From: DAOUCP01 sp034432155
Lineage (GTDB): Bacteria > Chloroflexota > Anaerolineae > Epilineales > Epilineaceae
NCBI GenBank assembly: GCA_034432155.1
Contig: DAOUCP010000088.1
Coordinates: forward strand, 1 to 9,827
Reading direction: 5' to 3'
DNA: 9,827 nucleotides
This document shows positions 1-7,016 of the stretch, piece after piece; position 1 is the first letter of the stretch, and each line of letters begins with the position of its first letter. A program made the position numbers and the translations under genes. The notes below the pieces were generated by a model that saw only the letters and a list, made by a program, of their open reading frames with translations, was not told the DNA's origin and searched no databases.

Positions 1-55
1 GTCTGGCGCCGGGGAAAGGTGCCCGTGGCCGCGCAGATGGGCTGGAACGACCAGG

Positions 56-1276
56 TTACGGGCTGGCGGTACGATGCTGGCGTAGGAATACCGGCAAGTC
101 GGATTCGGGCTCGACAGCCAAGGGGATGATGCGCCGTCGAGGAACCACGATCTGGGGTTCCGGTTCCAGCCGCCGGCCATGCGCTGCCCGCAAACCCGTG
201 GCGATGACGGTGATCCGAATGCTGTCGCCCATCTCCGGTTCGATGGCCGCGCCGAAGTAGACGTCGGCGTCCGGATCGGCGGTCCGGCGGATCACTTCGG
301 CGGCCTCCGCAACCTCCGCCAGAGTGAGGTCGGGACCGCCGGTCACGTTGAGCAGCACGCCCTTGGCGCCCTCGATGGTCACATCCAGAAGCGGGCAGGC
401 GATGGCGCGTTCAGCGGCCTCGCTGGCTCGGTTCTCCCCGCTCCCATAGCCGACGCTCATGAGCGCCGCGCCCCCGTCCTTCATGACCCGCCTCGCATCC
501 GCGAAATCGAGGTTAAGCATCGCCTTTTGGGTAATCAGCTCGCTGATGCTCTGAATTCCGTGTTGCAGTACCTCGTCGGCGGTGCGGAAGGCCTGCTCGA
601 ATGTCATGCGCTTGTCCCCCAGACTCATCAGCCGATCGTTGGGGATGACGATCAGACTGTCCACCCGATCGGCCAGGGCGGTGATGCCTTGCTCCGCCTG
701 CGCCATGCGCCGGGGGCCTTCGAATCCGAAGGGCTTGGTGACGACGGCCACGGTGAGGGCGTCGGCGTCCCGGGCCAGTTCGGCAATGAGCGGCGCTGCA
801 CCGGTGCCTGTGCCGCCGCCCATGCCCGCGGCAACGAACACCATATCCCACCCGGCCACCACCTCGGCAAGTTCCTCGCGACTCTCCTCGGCGGCTTTCG
901 CACCCACCTCGGGGCGACCGCCGGCGCCGAGCCCCTTCGTGAGCTTGGCTCCGATTTGAATCCTACGACTGGCTCGATTTCGACTGAGGTCCTGGAGATC
1001 GGTGTTGACGGCGACGAACTCCACGCCTGCGTGGCCGGCCTCGATCATTCGATCCACAGCGTTACAGCCCGCGCCGCCGACACCCACGACCATGAGCCGC
1101 GCCGGGCTCACGAACAGCTCTGGATCCATCGTGGCGGTTTCGTCCTTTGGCCGTGGCGGTCGGGGGACAGGGTGCCCGGGCCACTGGCGATCGCCGTGCG
1201 GTCGCGTCTCGGCCTCGTAGGCCGAGGACAGCGGCGCCTGGCTTTGGGAAGCGGGAAACGGATAGCGATCTGACAT
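56..1276 (-). CDS. ftsZ: Cell division protein FtsZ
   Basis: FtsZ is the tubulin-like GTPase that polymerises into the division ring at midcell. The 406-residue product has the Rossmann start GVGGAGCNAV (about 65-74), the tubulin signature GGGTGTGA (153-160), the NLDFAD T7-loop motif (255-260) that completes the neighbour's GTPase site, and a C-terminal conserved peptide DLPVFLRQ (393-400) of the kind that binds FtsA. The ATG at 1276 is chosen because a perfect AGGAGG lies 5-6 nt upstream; a TTG at 1303 in the same frame has no such site. This start leaves about 50 Pro-rich residues before the globular domain, which is longer than usual. An internal ATG at 1129 (MDPELF) would give a conventional N-terminus but has only a weak, distant GGA upstream. 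The linker between globular domain and C-terminal peptide is short, about 25 residues. Identity is certain; the exact start is less so. Confidence 0.97.
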   Translation of the reverse strand: MSDRYPFPASQSQAPLSSAYEAETRPHGDRQWPGHPVPRPPRPKDETATMDPELFVSPARLMVVGVGGAGCNAVDRMIEAGHAGVEFVAVNTDLQDLSRNRASRRIQIGAKLTKGLGAGGRPEVGAKAAEESREELAEVVAGWDMVFVAAGMGGGTGTGAAPLIAELARDADALTVAVVTKPFGFEGPRRMAQAEQGITALADRVDSLIVIPNDRLMSLGDKRMTFEQAFRTADEVLQHGIQSISELITQKAMLNLDFADARRVMKDGGAALMSVGYGSGENRASEAAERAIACPLLDVTIEGAKGVLLNVTGGPDLTLAEVAEAAEVIRRTADPDADVYFGAAIEPEMGDSIRITVIATGLRAAHGRRLEPEPQIVVPRRRIIPLAVEPESDLPVFLRQHRTASP

Positions 1277-1281
1277 GGGTA

Positions 1282-1288
1282 TCCTCCT
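1282..1288 (-). promoter_or_regulatory. Strong ribosome binding site of ftsZ
   Basis: On the minus strand AGGAGGA precedes the ATG at 1276 by five bases. It lies in the 27-nt ftsA-ftsZ spacer, the only gap between genes in the window. A consensus site in a real spacer fits ftsZ needing more product than its neighbours (inference), and it decides the start against the TTG at 1303. Confidence 0.9.
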
Positions 1289-1303
1289 ATTCACATGCGG
1301 CAA

Positions 1304-2542
1304 TCACGCCGTGTGTCCCGATGTGGGCAAAAAGGCGCGCCGGAACCAGTCCACGGCCCGGGCGAACTGGTGATCGGTCGGGGATGGCAGGGCTGTCACC
1401 GCGGCGTCGCAGATGCCCCGAACGCGCCACAGGAGCAGCCCGACGACGCCCGCGTGGCCGGGGCCGCGCATGGTGTCGGCCAGGCCGGCAATGCCTGTCG
1501 GTCGGCCCATGCGGACCGGGCACGACCAGTGCGCCGAAAGGCGACGAACGATGCCACCCAGCTCGGCACCCCCGCCAACGAGGACCGCGCCGGCAGGCAG
1601 GTGGCCAACCAGACCGGCCTGCTCCAGTTCCTCGGCGACCAGCTCGGCCAGCTGGTCCAAGCGGGCGGCCAGAATCTCGCTGGCGTAGCGACGGGTGACG
1701 GTGCGCCGCTCCCCGTCGCCGAAGGTCTCAAGCTCGATCCGTGCCGTGTCATCGTCCAGCTCAGGCAAGACATGGCCGTGCGTCACCTTGGTGCGCTCGG
1801 CAGCGGCCAGCGGCGTCTGCAACACGACGGCCAGATCATTGGTCAAGTGGCTGCTACCGACGGGCAGAACCGCACTGTGGACTAGCCCACCCTCGACATA
1901 ACACGCCAAGCCGGTGCAGGAAGCTCCCAGATCCACCACGAAAGCCCCCAGTTCGCGCTCATCGGGCGTCAACGTGGCCAGGGCAGCGGCGAGGGTGGAC
2001 ATGGCGAACGACGGGCGTGGCACTTGGGCCAGCTCGAGGCAGCGCCGCAGGTTGGCCAAGGTTGCGGAAGAGGCGGTCACGATGTGGACTTGCGTGCCGA
2101 GTCGGTAACCCTCCATGCCTACGGGCGAGACGACGGCGGCACCGTCGTCGACGGTGAAGTGATGGGGGAGGACATGGAGGACTTCTCGGCCCGCCGCCAG
2201 TGGCACAGCGCCTGCGGCTTCCAGCAGCCGATCGACGTCGGCCGGCTGGATGACCCGCGGGCGTCGGCCACACGGGATCACCGCGTTGTTGTTGCTGCCC
2301 GCCAGATGGGTGCCGGTGATGCCCACCGTCACGGTATCAGCGCGAACCCCAGCCACCCGCTCGGCGCGCTCGACGCTGGCGGCGATGGCCCCGGCAGCGT
2401 CGGCCAGATGGATCACCTCGCCGCGCCGAATCCCGCTGGCCGGGGCATGACCAATGCCCAACACACGCAGTCCGTGCCCCGGCAATGGCTCGCCGATGAG
2501 CGTCACGATCTTGTAGGCGCCGACGTCGATGCCCGCGATCAT
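1304..2542 (-). CDS. ftsA: Cell division protein FtsA
   Basis: FtsA is the actin-like ATPase that anchors FtsZ filaments to the membrane and helps recruit later division proteins. The 412 residues show the actin/Hsp70 fold signatures in order: phosphate-1 GIDVGAYK (4-11), an SHS2/1C subdomain region (about 80-160, with the family-like P-GMEGYRLG at 140-149), phosphate-2 VVDLGASCTG (202-211), and an adenosine motif VLVGGGAELGGI (320-331). The end, AVDWFRRAFLP (396-406), looks like the amphipathic membrane-targeting helix. The ATG at 2542 forms an ATGA overlap with the ftsQ stop and has GAGGAGG four bases upstream. The usual GG before the conserved T-D is GS here (SSHLTND), a mild deviation. 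FtsZ follows after 27 nt and carries the matching C-terminal peptide, so the pair is expected to interact. Confidence 0.95.
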   Translation of the reverse strand: MIAGIDVGAYKIVTLIGEPLPGHGLRVLGIGHAPASGIRRGEVIHLADAAGAIAASVERAERVAGVRADTVTVGITGTHLAGSNNNAVIPCGRRPRVIQPADVDRLLEAAGAVPLAAGREVLHVLPHHFTVDDGAAVVSPVGMEGYRLGTQVHIVTASSATLANLRRCLELAQVPRPSFAMSTLAAALATLTPDERELGAFVVDLGASCTGLACYVEGGLVHSAVLPVGSSHLTNDLAVVLQTPLAAAERTKVTHGHVLPELDDDTARIELETFGDGERRTVTRRYASEILAARLDQLAELVAEELEQAGLVGHLPAGAVLVGGGAELGGIVRRLSAHWSCPVRMGRPTGIAGLADTMRGPGHAGVVGLLLWRVRGICDAAVTALPSPTDHQFARAVDWFRRAFLPTSGHTA

Positions 2543-3393
2543 GGTTCCTCCTCGGTGCTGCGGAGTCGGAAGTACGGGCGCTCCGGGAACCGCAGATCCA
2601 CAAACTCGATCTCCTGGGGCTGGCGACCCAGCTCGCTCTGGATGGCGTCCAGCATGGCGAGGCGACGTTCGCCCTCTGCCGCGCTGTGGCCGAGCCAGAC
2701 GGGCCAGCCCGCGGCCAGCTGGACCACGAAACCGACGTCATCACGGTAGACCAGCTGGCGGTAACGGCTGCCGTAGGCCAGCGCTGCATCGAGCAAGCCG
2801 GCGGGCAGCTCCGCGCCCAGTCGCGTAAGCAGACCGCTCTGATCCGCGACGTGCACCCAGTCACCCGTGCCCTCGGGAGGAGCGATGGCCCGCCCTCGGG
2901 CGTCGACACCGAAGGTTCCCTGGCTGGTCGACCAGACGAGGAGTGGTTGCCACTCCACGATCGAGATGGCCACCCGGTTCGGCAGGGCAAGGCGGATCTC
3001 GGCGCTTTGCACGTCGGCCAGGGCCAGGATGCGGGCCACGGCCGACGGGCGATGGACACGGAAGATGCTTGCACCCTCCAGCCCGCTGGCGTCGTATACT
3101 TGTTGGGCAGACGTGCGTTGACAGCCGCTAACCGCGGCACCGTGGATGCGAAATGCTGGCGCTTGGGGCACCAACCATAGCGCTCCTGTGAGAGCTGCCA
3201 TCCAGGCAAGGCCGATCAGCCGCCAGCGCATGCTGGCAAGCCAGTCGCAGTCGAGCGACAGGCGTGGTGTCGGCGCGCGATGCCGAGGTCGCACATCGGT
3301 CGCCTCGGGCCAGGTGGCCGGCGGTTGCCACGGCTGGTGGCTCGCTGCTTGCCAACGGCGCACCAGCTCCCGGCGACGGCGGCTACGCCACAC
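2539..3393 (-). CDS. ftsQ: Cell division protein FtsQ/DivIB
   Basis: FtsQ is a single-pass membrane protein that, with FtsL and FtsB, links the cytoplasmic ring to septal wall synthesis. The product is 284 residues: a basic cytoplasmic tail (1-56), one membrane span (about 57-75, WRLIGLAWMAALTGALW), and an extracellular POTRA domain (about 81-154) beginning FRIHGAAVSGC, with the typical later stretch LPNRVAISIVEWQP. A beta-domain follows to the end. The GTG at 3393 is chosen because GGGAGG lies five bases upstream and the start falls within the last codons of murB, an 11-nt overlap. The frame stays open further upstream but only as a shadow of murB. FtsQ diverges quickly, so identity rests on topology, the POTRA pattern and position between murB and ftsA. 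Confidence 0.9.
   Translation of the reverse strand: MWRSRRRRELVRRWQAASHQPWQPPATWPEATDVRPRHRAPTPRLSLDCDWLASMRWRLIGLAWMAALTGALWLVPQAPAFRIHGAAVSGCQRTSAQQVYDASGLEGASIFRVHRPSAVARILALADVQSAEIRLALPNRVAISIVEWQPLLVWSTSQGTFGVDARGRAIAPPEGTGDWVHVADQSGLLTRLGAELPAGLLDAALAYGSRYRQLVYRDDVGFVVQLAAGWPVWLGHSAAEGERRLAMLDAIQSELGRQPQEIEFVDLRFPERPYFRLRSTEEEP
2547..2553 (-). promoter_or_regulatory. Ribosome binding site of ftsA inside the ftsQ 3' end
   Basis: GAGGAGG on the minus strand ends four bases before the ftsA ATG. The same bases encode the final Glu-Glu-Glu of FtsQ, so the acidic C-terminus of FtsQ and the ftsA translation signal share sequence. This supports the ATGA start at 2542. Confidence 0.85.
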
Positions 3394-5761
3394 CGTTGCC
3401 TCCCAGCGGTTCGATCTCGAGTTCGAGCCACACGCCGAATTGGGCCAACACCGTTCCGCGGGCCAGACGCACCAGGGCCGCGAAGTCACGGGCCGTTCCT
3501 TGGCCTTCATTGACGAAGAAGTTGGCGTGGCGCGTCGAAATGGCGATGCCGCCACGGCGCTGGCCCTTCAAGCCGGCAGCCTCGAGAAGGCGACCGGCGT
3601 AGTCGCCGGCTGGATTTCGAAACACCGAGCCGGCGCTCGATTGCGCCGGTTGGCTCGAGCGCCGTCGGGCAGTGGCTTGCGCGATGCGCGCCGCGATGCG
3701 CGTCGGGTCGTCGCGCCGCACTTCGAGTGCCAGCCGGGTGACGGCGCGCGAGTGGTCGCCGCGGAGACGGCTGGTTCGGTAGCCCAGTTCCAAATCGGCA
3801 GCTTCAAGGCGCTGGACGGTGCCCGTGGGCTCGACCATCTCGACCCAGCGCAGGCTATCGGCCATGGACCAGTCGTAGGCGCCGGCGTTCATCACCGTGG
3901 CAGCTCCCACAGTGCCTGGAATGCCAGTCGCGGCCTCCAGACCCGACCAGCCCTCGTCTGCCAGGGCGTGGGCCAGTCCGGCCAGTGGGACGCCACTTTC
4001 CGCCACTACCAATGCTTTGTCGGCGCCCGCTGGTTCCAAGGACCAGGACCGACAACGGTTGAGCAGCACCACTCCCCGGTAGCCGGCGTCGCCTGCCACT
4101 ACGTTGCTGCCGCTGCCCAGGATGCGTGCCGGCACGCCGTGACGGTGCACCAGGCGCCACCAGGCAACGAGGGCGGTCAAGGTGTCGAGGGGAATCAACA
4201 AATCGGCCGGCCCGCCGAGCCGCAGCGTGGTGTAGGCAGCCAGCGACGCGTCGCGCTGCACGTTGGCAGGCAGGTTCTCGGCGGCGGCGGCGGTCAGCAG
4301 TCGATGGTAGGCGCGCTGCCGCAGGATCTGGAGCAAGCGGTGACTGGCCAGAGGAAGGTCGCCAGCGCCCAGGAAGAGGGCGACGTCACCGGGGTGTGCC
4401 TCTGCGGCCACCAGATCGGCAGCCTGGGGCAGGGATGCCACCTGCGCGACGGTTGGCAAGTGGGCGGCAATCTGCTCCGCGGTGCCCTCGGCGATTGGCG
4501 CCTCGCGGGCAGCGTAGACCGGCGTCAGGATGGTGCGATCGGCGGCCGCGAGTGCGGCCGCAAAGTCCGCGGCCATTGCCGCCACGCGGCTGTACGTGTG
4601 GGGCTGCAGCACAGCCACCAGGCGGCGACCGGGATAGCGCTCGCGGGCGGCGGCCAGGGTGGCCCGGATTTCGGTCGGATGATGGGCGTAGTCGTCGATG
4701 ACGGTGACACCAAGCACGTCGCCTACCACCTGGAACCGACGCTCCAAGCCGCGGTATTCGGCCAGCGCCCGTTGACTCGCTGCCCGCGGTACCCCCAGCC
4801 GCTCGGCGACGGCGATGGCCGCCAGGCCGTTGGCAATGTTGTGGCGCCCCGGCAGGCGGAGCGACCAGCGGCCCAACGAGCCCGTGCCATGCCAGACGAG
4901 GAACTCCTGGCGGCCGGCCACAGAAGGCAGCGGTTCGGCGCGCCAGAGGGGCTGCAGCCCGCTTCGTGGCTCGGGATCGCCGACCACGTAGTAGCCTTCC
5001 ACGGGCGCCGCGGCCGCCGTCAGACAATCGACCACGTTGGGCGATCCCAAGTTCGCGATGAGGCAGCCTGCCGGCCGGATCCGGCCCACAAAGAGGCGGA
5101 AGGCTTCCAGGACGCTTTCTAGATCGGGGTAGATATCGGGGTGGTCGTGCTCGATGTGGGTGACGACGCCGATCGTAGGATGGCCGTGCAGGAAGCTTCG
5201 GTCGTACTCGTCCGCCTCGATGACCGAGGTATCACCTGATCCGAGGTTGGCATTGCTTCCCAAGTCGTGGGCGAGGCCACCGATGAAGTAGCTGGGGTCC
5301 CTGCCGGCGATCGTCAGACACCAGGCGATCAGCCCACTCGTGGTCGACTTGCCGTGGGTGCCGGCAACTGCCACCGCCACCGTCTCGTCCATCAATGCCC
5401 CCAGCAGGGCGGCACGTTTGGCGACCGGTACCCCCAACTGCTGAGCAGCGAGGATTTCGGGATTGTCGTCTGGTATCGCCGGCGAGCGCACGACCAACGC
5501 ACAGCCGCTTGGTAGCTGGTCGGCGCGGTGGCCGACGGCGACCGCTACGCCCTCGCGCCGCAGCTCGTCCAGCTCCTCGGAGGGGGTGCGGTCGCTTCCT
5601 GAGACGAGCAGCCCCCGGGCTACCAGGGCCCGCGCTAGACCGCTCATGCCTGCACCGCCGATGCCCACCAGATGGACACGATCCCCGACACGCAAGGCCG
5701 GCAGATCCGGCACCAGGGGCCAGGCGAGAGGGCGTTCGGGAGCTCCTCTGGACACCTTCAT
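3383..5761 (-). CDS. murC-murB: Fused MurC-MurB: UDP-MurNAc-L-Ala ligase and UDP-MurNAc dehydrogenase
   Basis: One 792-residue frame carries two cytoplasmic precursor enzymes in the order opposite to the pathway. MurC (about 25-480) adds L-Ala to UDP-MurNAc using ATP: UDP-binding GIGGAGMSGLA (33-43), P-loop GTHGKST (134-140), EADEYD (182-187), HIEHDH (202-207) and DDYAHHPTE (356-364). MurB (about 495-792) reduces UDP-GlcNAc-enolpyruvate with NADPH and FAD: RLGGPAD (514-520), GSGSNV (549-554), GIPGTVGA (613-620), MNAGAYD (624-630), catalytic-serine motif AGSVFRNP (710-717) and HANFFVN (745-751). The MurB pattern is type II. The linker (about 471-500) is Ala-rich, partly from a short GCC repeat near 4280-4291, and contains no stop. 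The ATG at 5761 makes an ATGA overlap with the gene before; its ribosome site is weak (GGGTGG). All catalytic motifs I looked for are intact, so both halves should be active. Confidence 0.96.
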   Translation of the reverse strand: MKVSRGAPERPLAWPLVPDLPALRVGDRVHLVGIGGAGMSGLARALVARGLLVSGSDRTPSEELDELRREGVAVAVGHRADQLPSGCALVVRSPAIPDDNPEILAAQQLGVPVAKRAALLGALMDETVAVAVAGTHGKSTTSGLIAWCLTIAGRDPSYFIGGLAHDLGSNANLGSGDTSVIEADEYDRSFLHGHPTIGVVTHIEHDHPDIYPDLESVLEAFRLFVGRIRPAGCLIANLGSPNVVDCLTAAAAPVEGYYVVGDPEPRSGLQPLWRAEPLPSVAGRQEFLVWHGTGSLGRWSLRLPGRHNIANGLAAIAVAERLGVPRAASQRALAEYRGLERRFQVVGDVLGVTVIDDYAHHPTEIRATLAAARERYPGRRLVAVLQPHTYSRVAAMAADFAAALAAADRTILTPVYAAREAPIAEGTAEQIAAHLPTVAQVASLPQAADLVAAEAHPGDVALFLGAGDLPLASHRLLQILRQRAYHRLLTAAAAENLPANVQRDASLAAYTTLRLGGPADLLIPLDTLTALVAWWRLVHRHGVPARILGSGSNVVAGDAGYRGVVLLNRCRSWSLEPAGADKALVVAESGVPLAGLAHALADEGWSGLEAATGIPGTVGAATVMNAGAYDWSMADSLRWVEMVEPTGTVQRLEAADLELGYRTSRLRGDHSRAVTRLALEVRRDDPTRIAARIAQATARRRSSQPAQSSAGSVFRNPAGDYAGRLLEAAGLKGQRRGGIAISTRHANFFVNEGQGTARDFAALVRLARGTVLAQFGVWLELEIEPLGGNGVA
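3399..3404 (-). promoter_or_regulatory. Ribosome binding site of ftsQ within murB
   Basis: GGGAGG on the minus strand lies five bases before the GTG at 3393 and inside the last codons of the MurB domain. It is what fixes the unusual GTG start of ftsQ. Confidence 0.8.
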
Positions 5762-6306
5762 CGCACCACCCGCAGCAGGATCAGGCACACAAGGAGGCCG
5801 CCCAACACGAAGGTGCTGAACTGCGACGGGATCAGGGCCTGGGGTGTCCATTGCAGGAGGCCCTGCGCCCGGTCTGAGAGGGGCAGCACGAACGCACCCC
5901 AGCGCTGCATGGGGTAGCCCAGCTTGTCGCTGTAGTGCCACCAGCTGCCGAGCACCAGCCAGCCGTTGAGCAAACCGGTAGCCAGATCGAGGCCCGCACC
6001 GACCAGTCGTCCCGGTGGCCACACGCCAGCGAAGCGCAGGGTCTGTCCGCCGTACAGGAAGACAACCCAGCCGAGAATCCCGGCGGTGTATAGGATCCAC
6101 AAAACGAGTTCCGGCTCCTTGGCCAGGCCGACGGCTGTCGCAGCCGCCACCAGGCGATCGGGCAGGGTGCGGTCCACGAGGTCAAGCATCAGCAGCATGG
6201 CCACGAAGCCGATGGTGGCGCCGAACTCGAGCGGGAAGTGGCGAGCCAGGCCGACCAGTCCGAAAACGGCCAATAGCAGCACCACCACGTACTCCACAGG
6301 GATCAT
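5758..6306 (-). CDS. Small multi-pass membrane protein, possibly CvpA-like, function unknown
   Basis: I do not recognise this protein with certainty. The 182 residues read as about five hydrophobic segments (roughly 4-24, 27-44, 68-88, 101-122 and 163-180) with short loops. The segment RLVGAGLDLATGLLNGWLVL resembles the RLLGALFGCLAGLLVARFVL segment of the gene just upstream, in the style of the CvpA (colicin V production) family, so the two may be distant paralogues. The start ATG at 6306 overlaps the previous stop as ATGA, and its own stop overlaps the murC-murB start as ATGA. It has no strong ribosome site, so translation probably depends on coupling. Its position between murG and murC-murB suggests a membrane role linked to wall synthesis or division, but that is inference from context only. 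Confidence 0.85.
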   Translation of the reverse strand: MIPVEYVVVLLLAVFGLVGLARHFPLEFGATIGFVAMLLMLDLVDRTLPDRLVAAATAVGLAKEPELVLWILYTAGILGWVVFLYGGQTLRFAGVWPPGRLVGAGLDLATGLLNGWLVLGSWWHYSDKLGYPMQRWGAFVLPLSDRAQGLLQWTPQALIPSQFSTFVLGGLLVCLILLRVVR

Positions 6307-7016
6307 GCGTCGTACACCTGAGGCCTGCGACGGCCCATGCTGAGCACGCCATACAGGCCGACCAGCAGGATCACAGCGGCAATGGCGAGCGTCGCTCCCA
6401 GGCTACCCTGCTCGGTCCGCACGGCGGGCCAAGGATCCAAGACTGGTGACCCAGCCACCCGCAGCAAGACAAAACGAGCCACCAAGAGGCCGGCCAGGCA
6501 GCCGAACAAGGCACCCAGAAGGCGGTCGGCGAGGCTGTGTAACCGTCGTCCGGGCCCTGGCCGCGGACCATCGGTCAGCAAGGCTCCGAAGAGGTGGCCG
6601 AGCAGCACGACGAGCAGGAAGGTCGCCACTTGCCAGCCGGCCTCGCCGCCGCTGGCTGGGGAGGTGGAGGGCGCTTGTCCGAGCCAGTTGCCCAATCGGC
6701 TGAGAAGCCGCGCGGCTCCGGTGGCGATCCGTGGCCACTGCCAGGGCACCACAAGGTAGGCTCCGGCGGTGGTGAGAAGGGCGATCAGTGCGGCCGAGGC
6801 GCCGAGCCGCGCCCCGACCACGGCAAAGAGGCCGCTCACGGCATAGGCGACGATGCGCAGATCGGTGGCCGCGGACGCGGCGGGTGCCGCCTGCCAGAGA
6901 CCGCCGGCCGTCCACCGGCGCCGGGTTCTTGCCTCCGTGTCGCCGCGCGACCGAACTTCCCACCATCGCATCGGCTGGCAGCACCATCGCACACTACGCA
7001 GGCGCAGACTATGCAT
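6303..7016 (-). CDS. CvpA-like multi-pass membrane protein, function unknown
   Basis: The 237-residue product starts with a cytoplasmic-looking Arg/Trp-rich stretch (1-50) followed by about five hydrophobic segments (roughly 52-71, 72-92, 128-147, 167-189 and 206-225). A Ser/Gly/Pro loop lies at about 115-127 and a charged loop at 148-165. The stretch DRLLGALFGCLAGLLVARF (164-182) matches the pattern I associate with CvpA family membrane proteins; that is family resemblance, not proof. The ATG at 7016 is selected by GGAGG six bases upstream and overlaps the murG stop by 8 nt. A later ATG at residue 16 has no ribosome site. It is followed by another small membrane gene with an ATGA overlap. 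Neither is part of the classical dcw gene set. A role in lipid II handling or division is only a guess from position. Confidence 0.87.
   Translation of the reverse strand: MHSLRLRSVRWCCQPMRWWEVRSRGDTEARTRRRWTAGGLWQAAPAASAATDLRIVAYAVSGLFAVVGARLGASAALIALLTTAGAYLVVPWQWPRIATGAARLLSRLGNWLGQAPSTSPASGGEAGWQVATFLLVVLLGHLFGALLTDGPRPGPGRRLHSLADRLLGALFGCLAGLLVARFVLLRVAGSPVLDPWPAVRTEQGSLGATLAIAAVILLVGLYGVLSMGRRRPQVYDA

Noticed and set aside
1..129. A plus-strand frame with no start in the window that could be the end of a convergent gene running into ftsZ.
   Set aside because: It would overlap ftsZ by over 70 nt, matches nothing I recognise, and is too short to judge. The 55 bases beyond the ftsZ stop show no start codon, ribosome site or hairpin on either strand that I can defend.
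179..1273. A 364-codon open frame on the plus strand opposite ftsZ.
   Set aside because: It is a mirror of the FtsZ reading frame; the sequence is low-complexity His/Gly/Arg-rich with no family resemblance.
1277..1303. A TTG start for ftsZ at 1303, adding nine residues.
   Set aside because: There is no ribosome site before it and it abuts the ftsA stop, while the ATG at 1276 has a perfect AGGAGG at ideal spacing.
3394..3555. A longer FtsQ beginning at an upstream start within murB.
   Set aside because: The extra 54 residues are a shadow of conserved MurB C-terminal sequence; the GTG at 3393 has a clear GGGAGG site.
4280..4294. A short GCC/GGC triplet run that could be a repeat element.
   Set aside because: It is only about five triplets, encodes Ala residues in the MurC-MurB linker, and is normal for Ala-rich coding in high-GC DNA.
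3146..5122. A 658-codon open frame on the plus strand opposite murC-murB and ftsQ.
   Set aside because: It is antisense to strongly conserved MurB and MurC motifs, has no ribosome site or recognisable domain, and is expected in high-GC DNA where the opposite strand is often open.
5762..6100. A longer MurC-MurB with 113 extra N-terminal residues.
   Set aside because: The extra part is an out-of-frame shadow of the membrane-protein gene upstream, and MurC normally begins shortly before the GIGGAGMSG loop.
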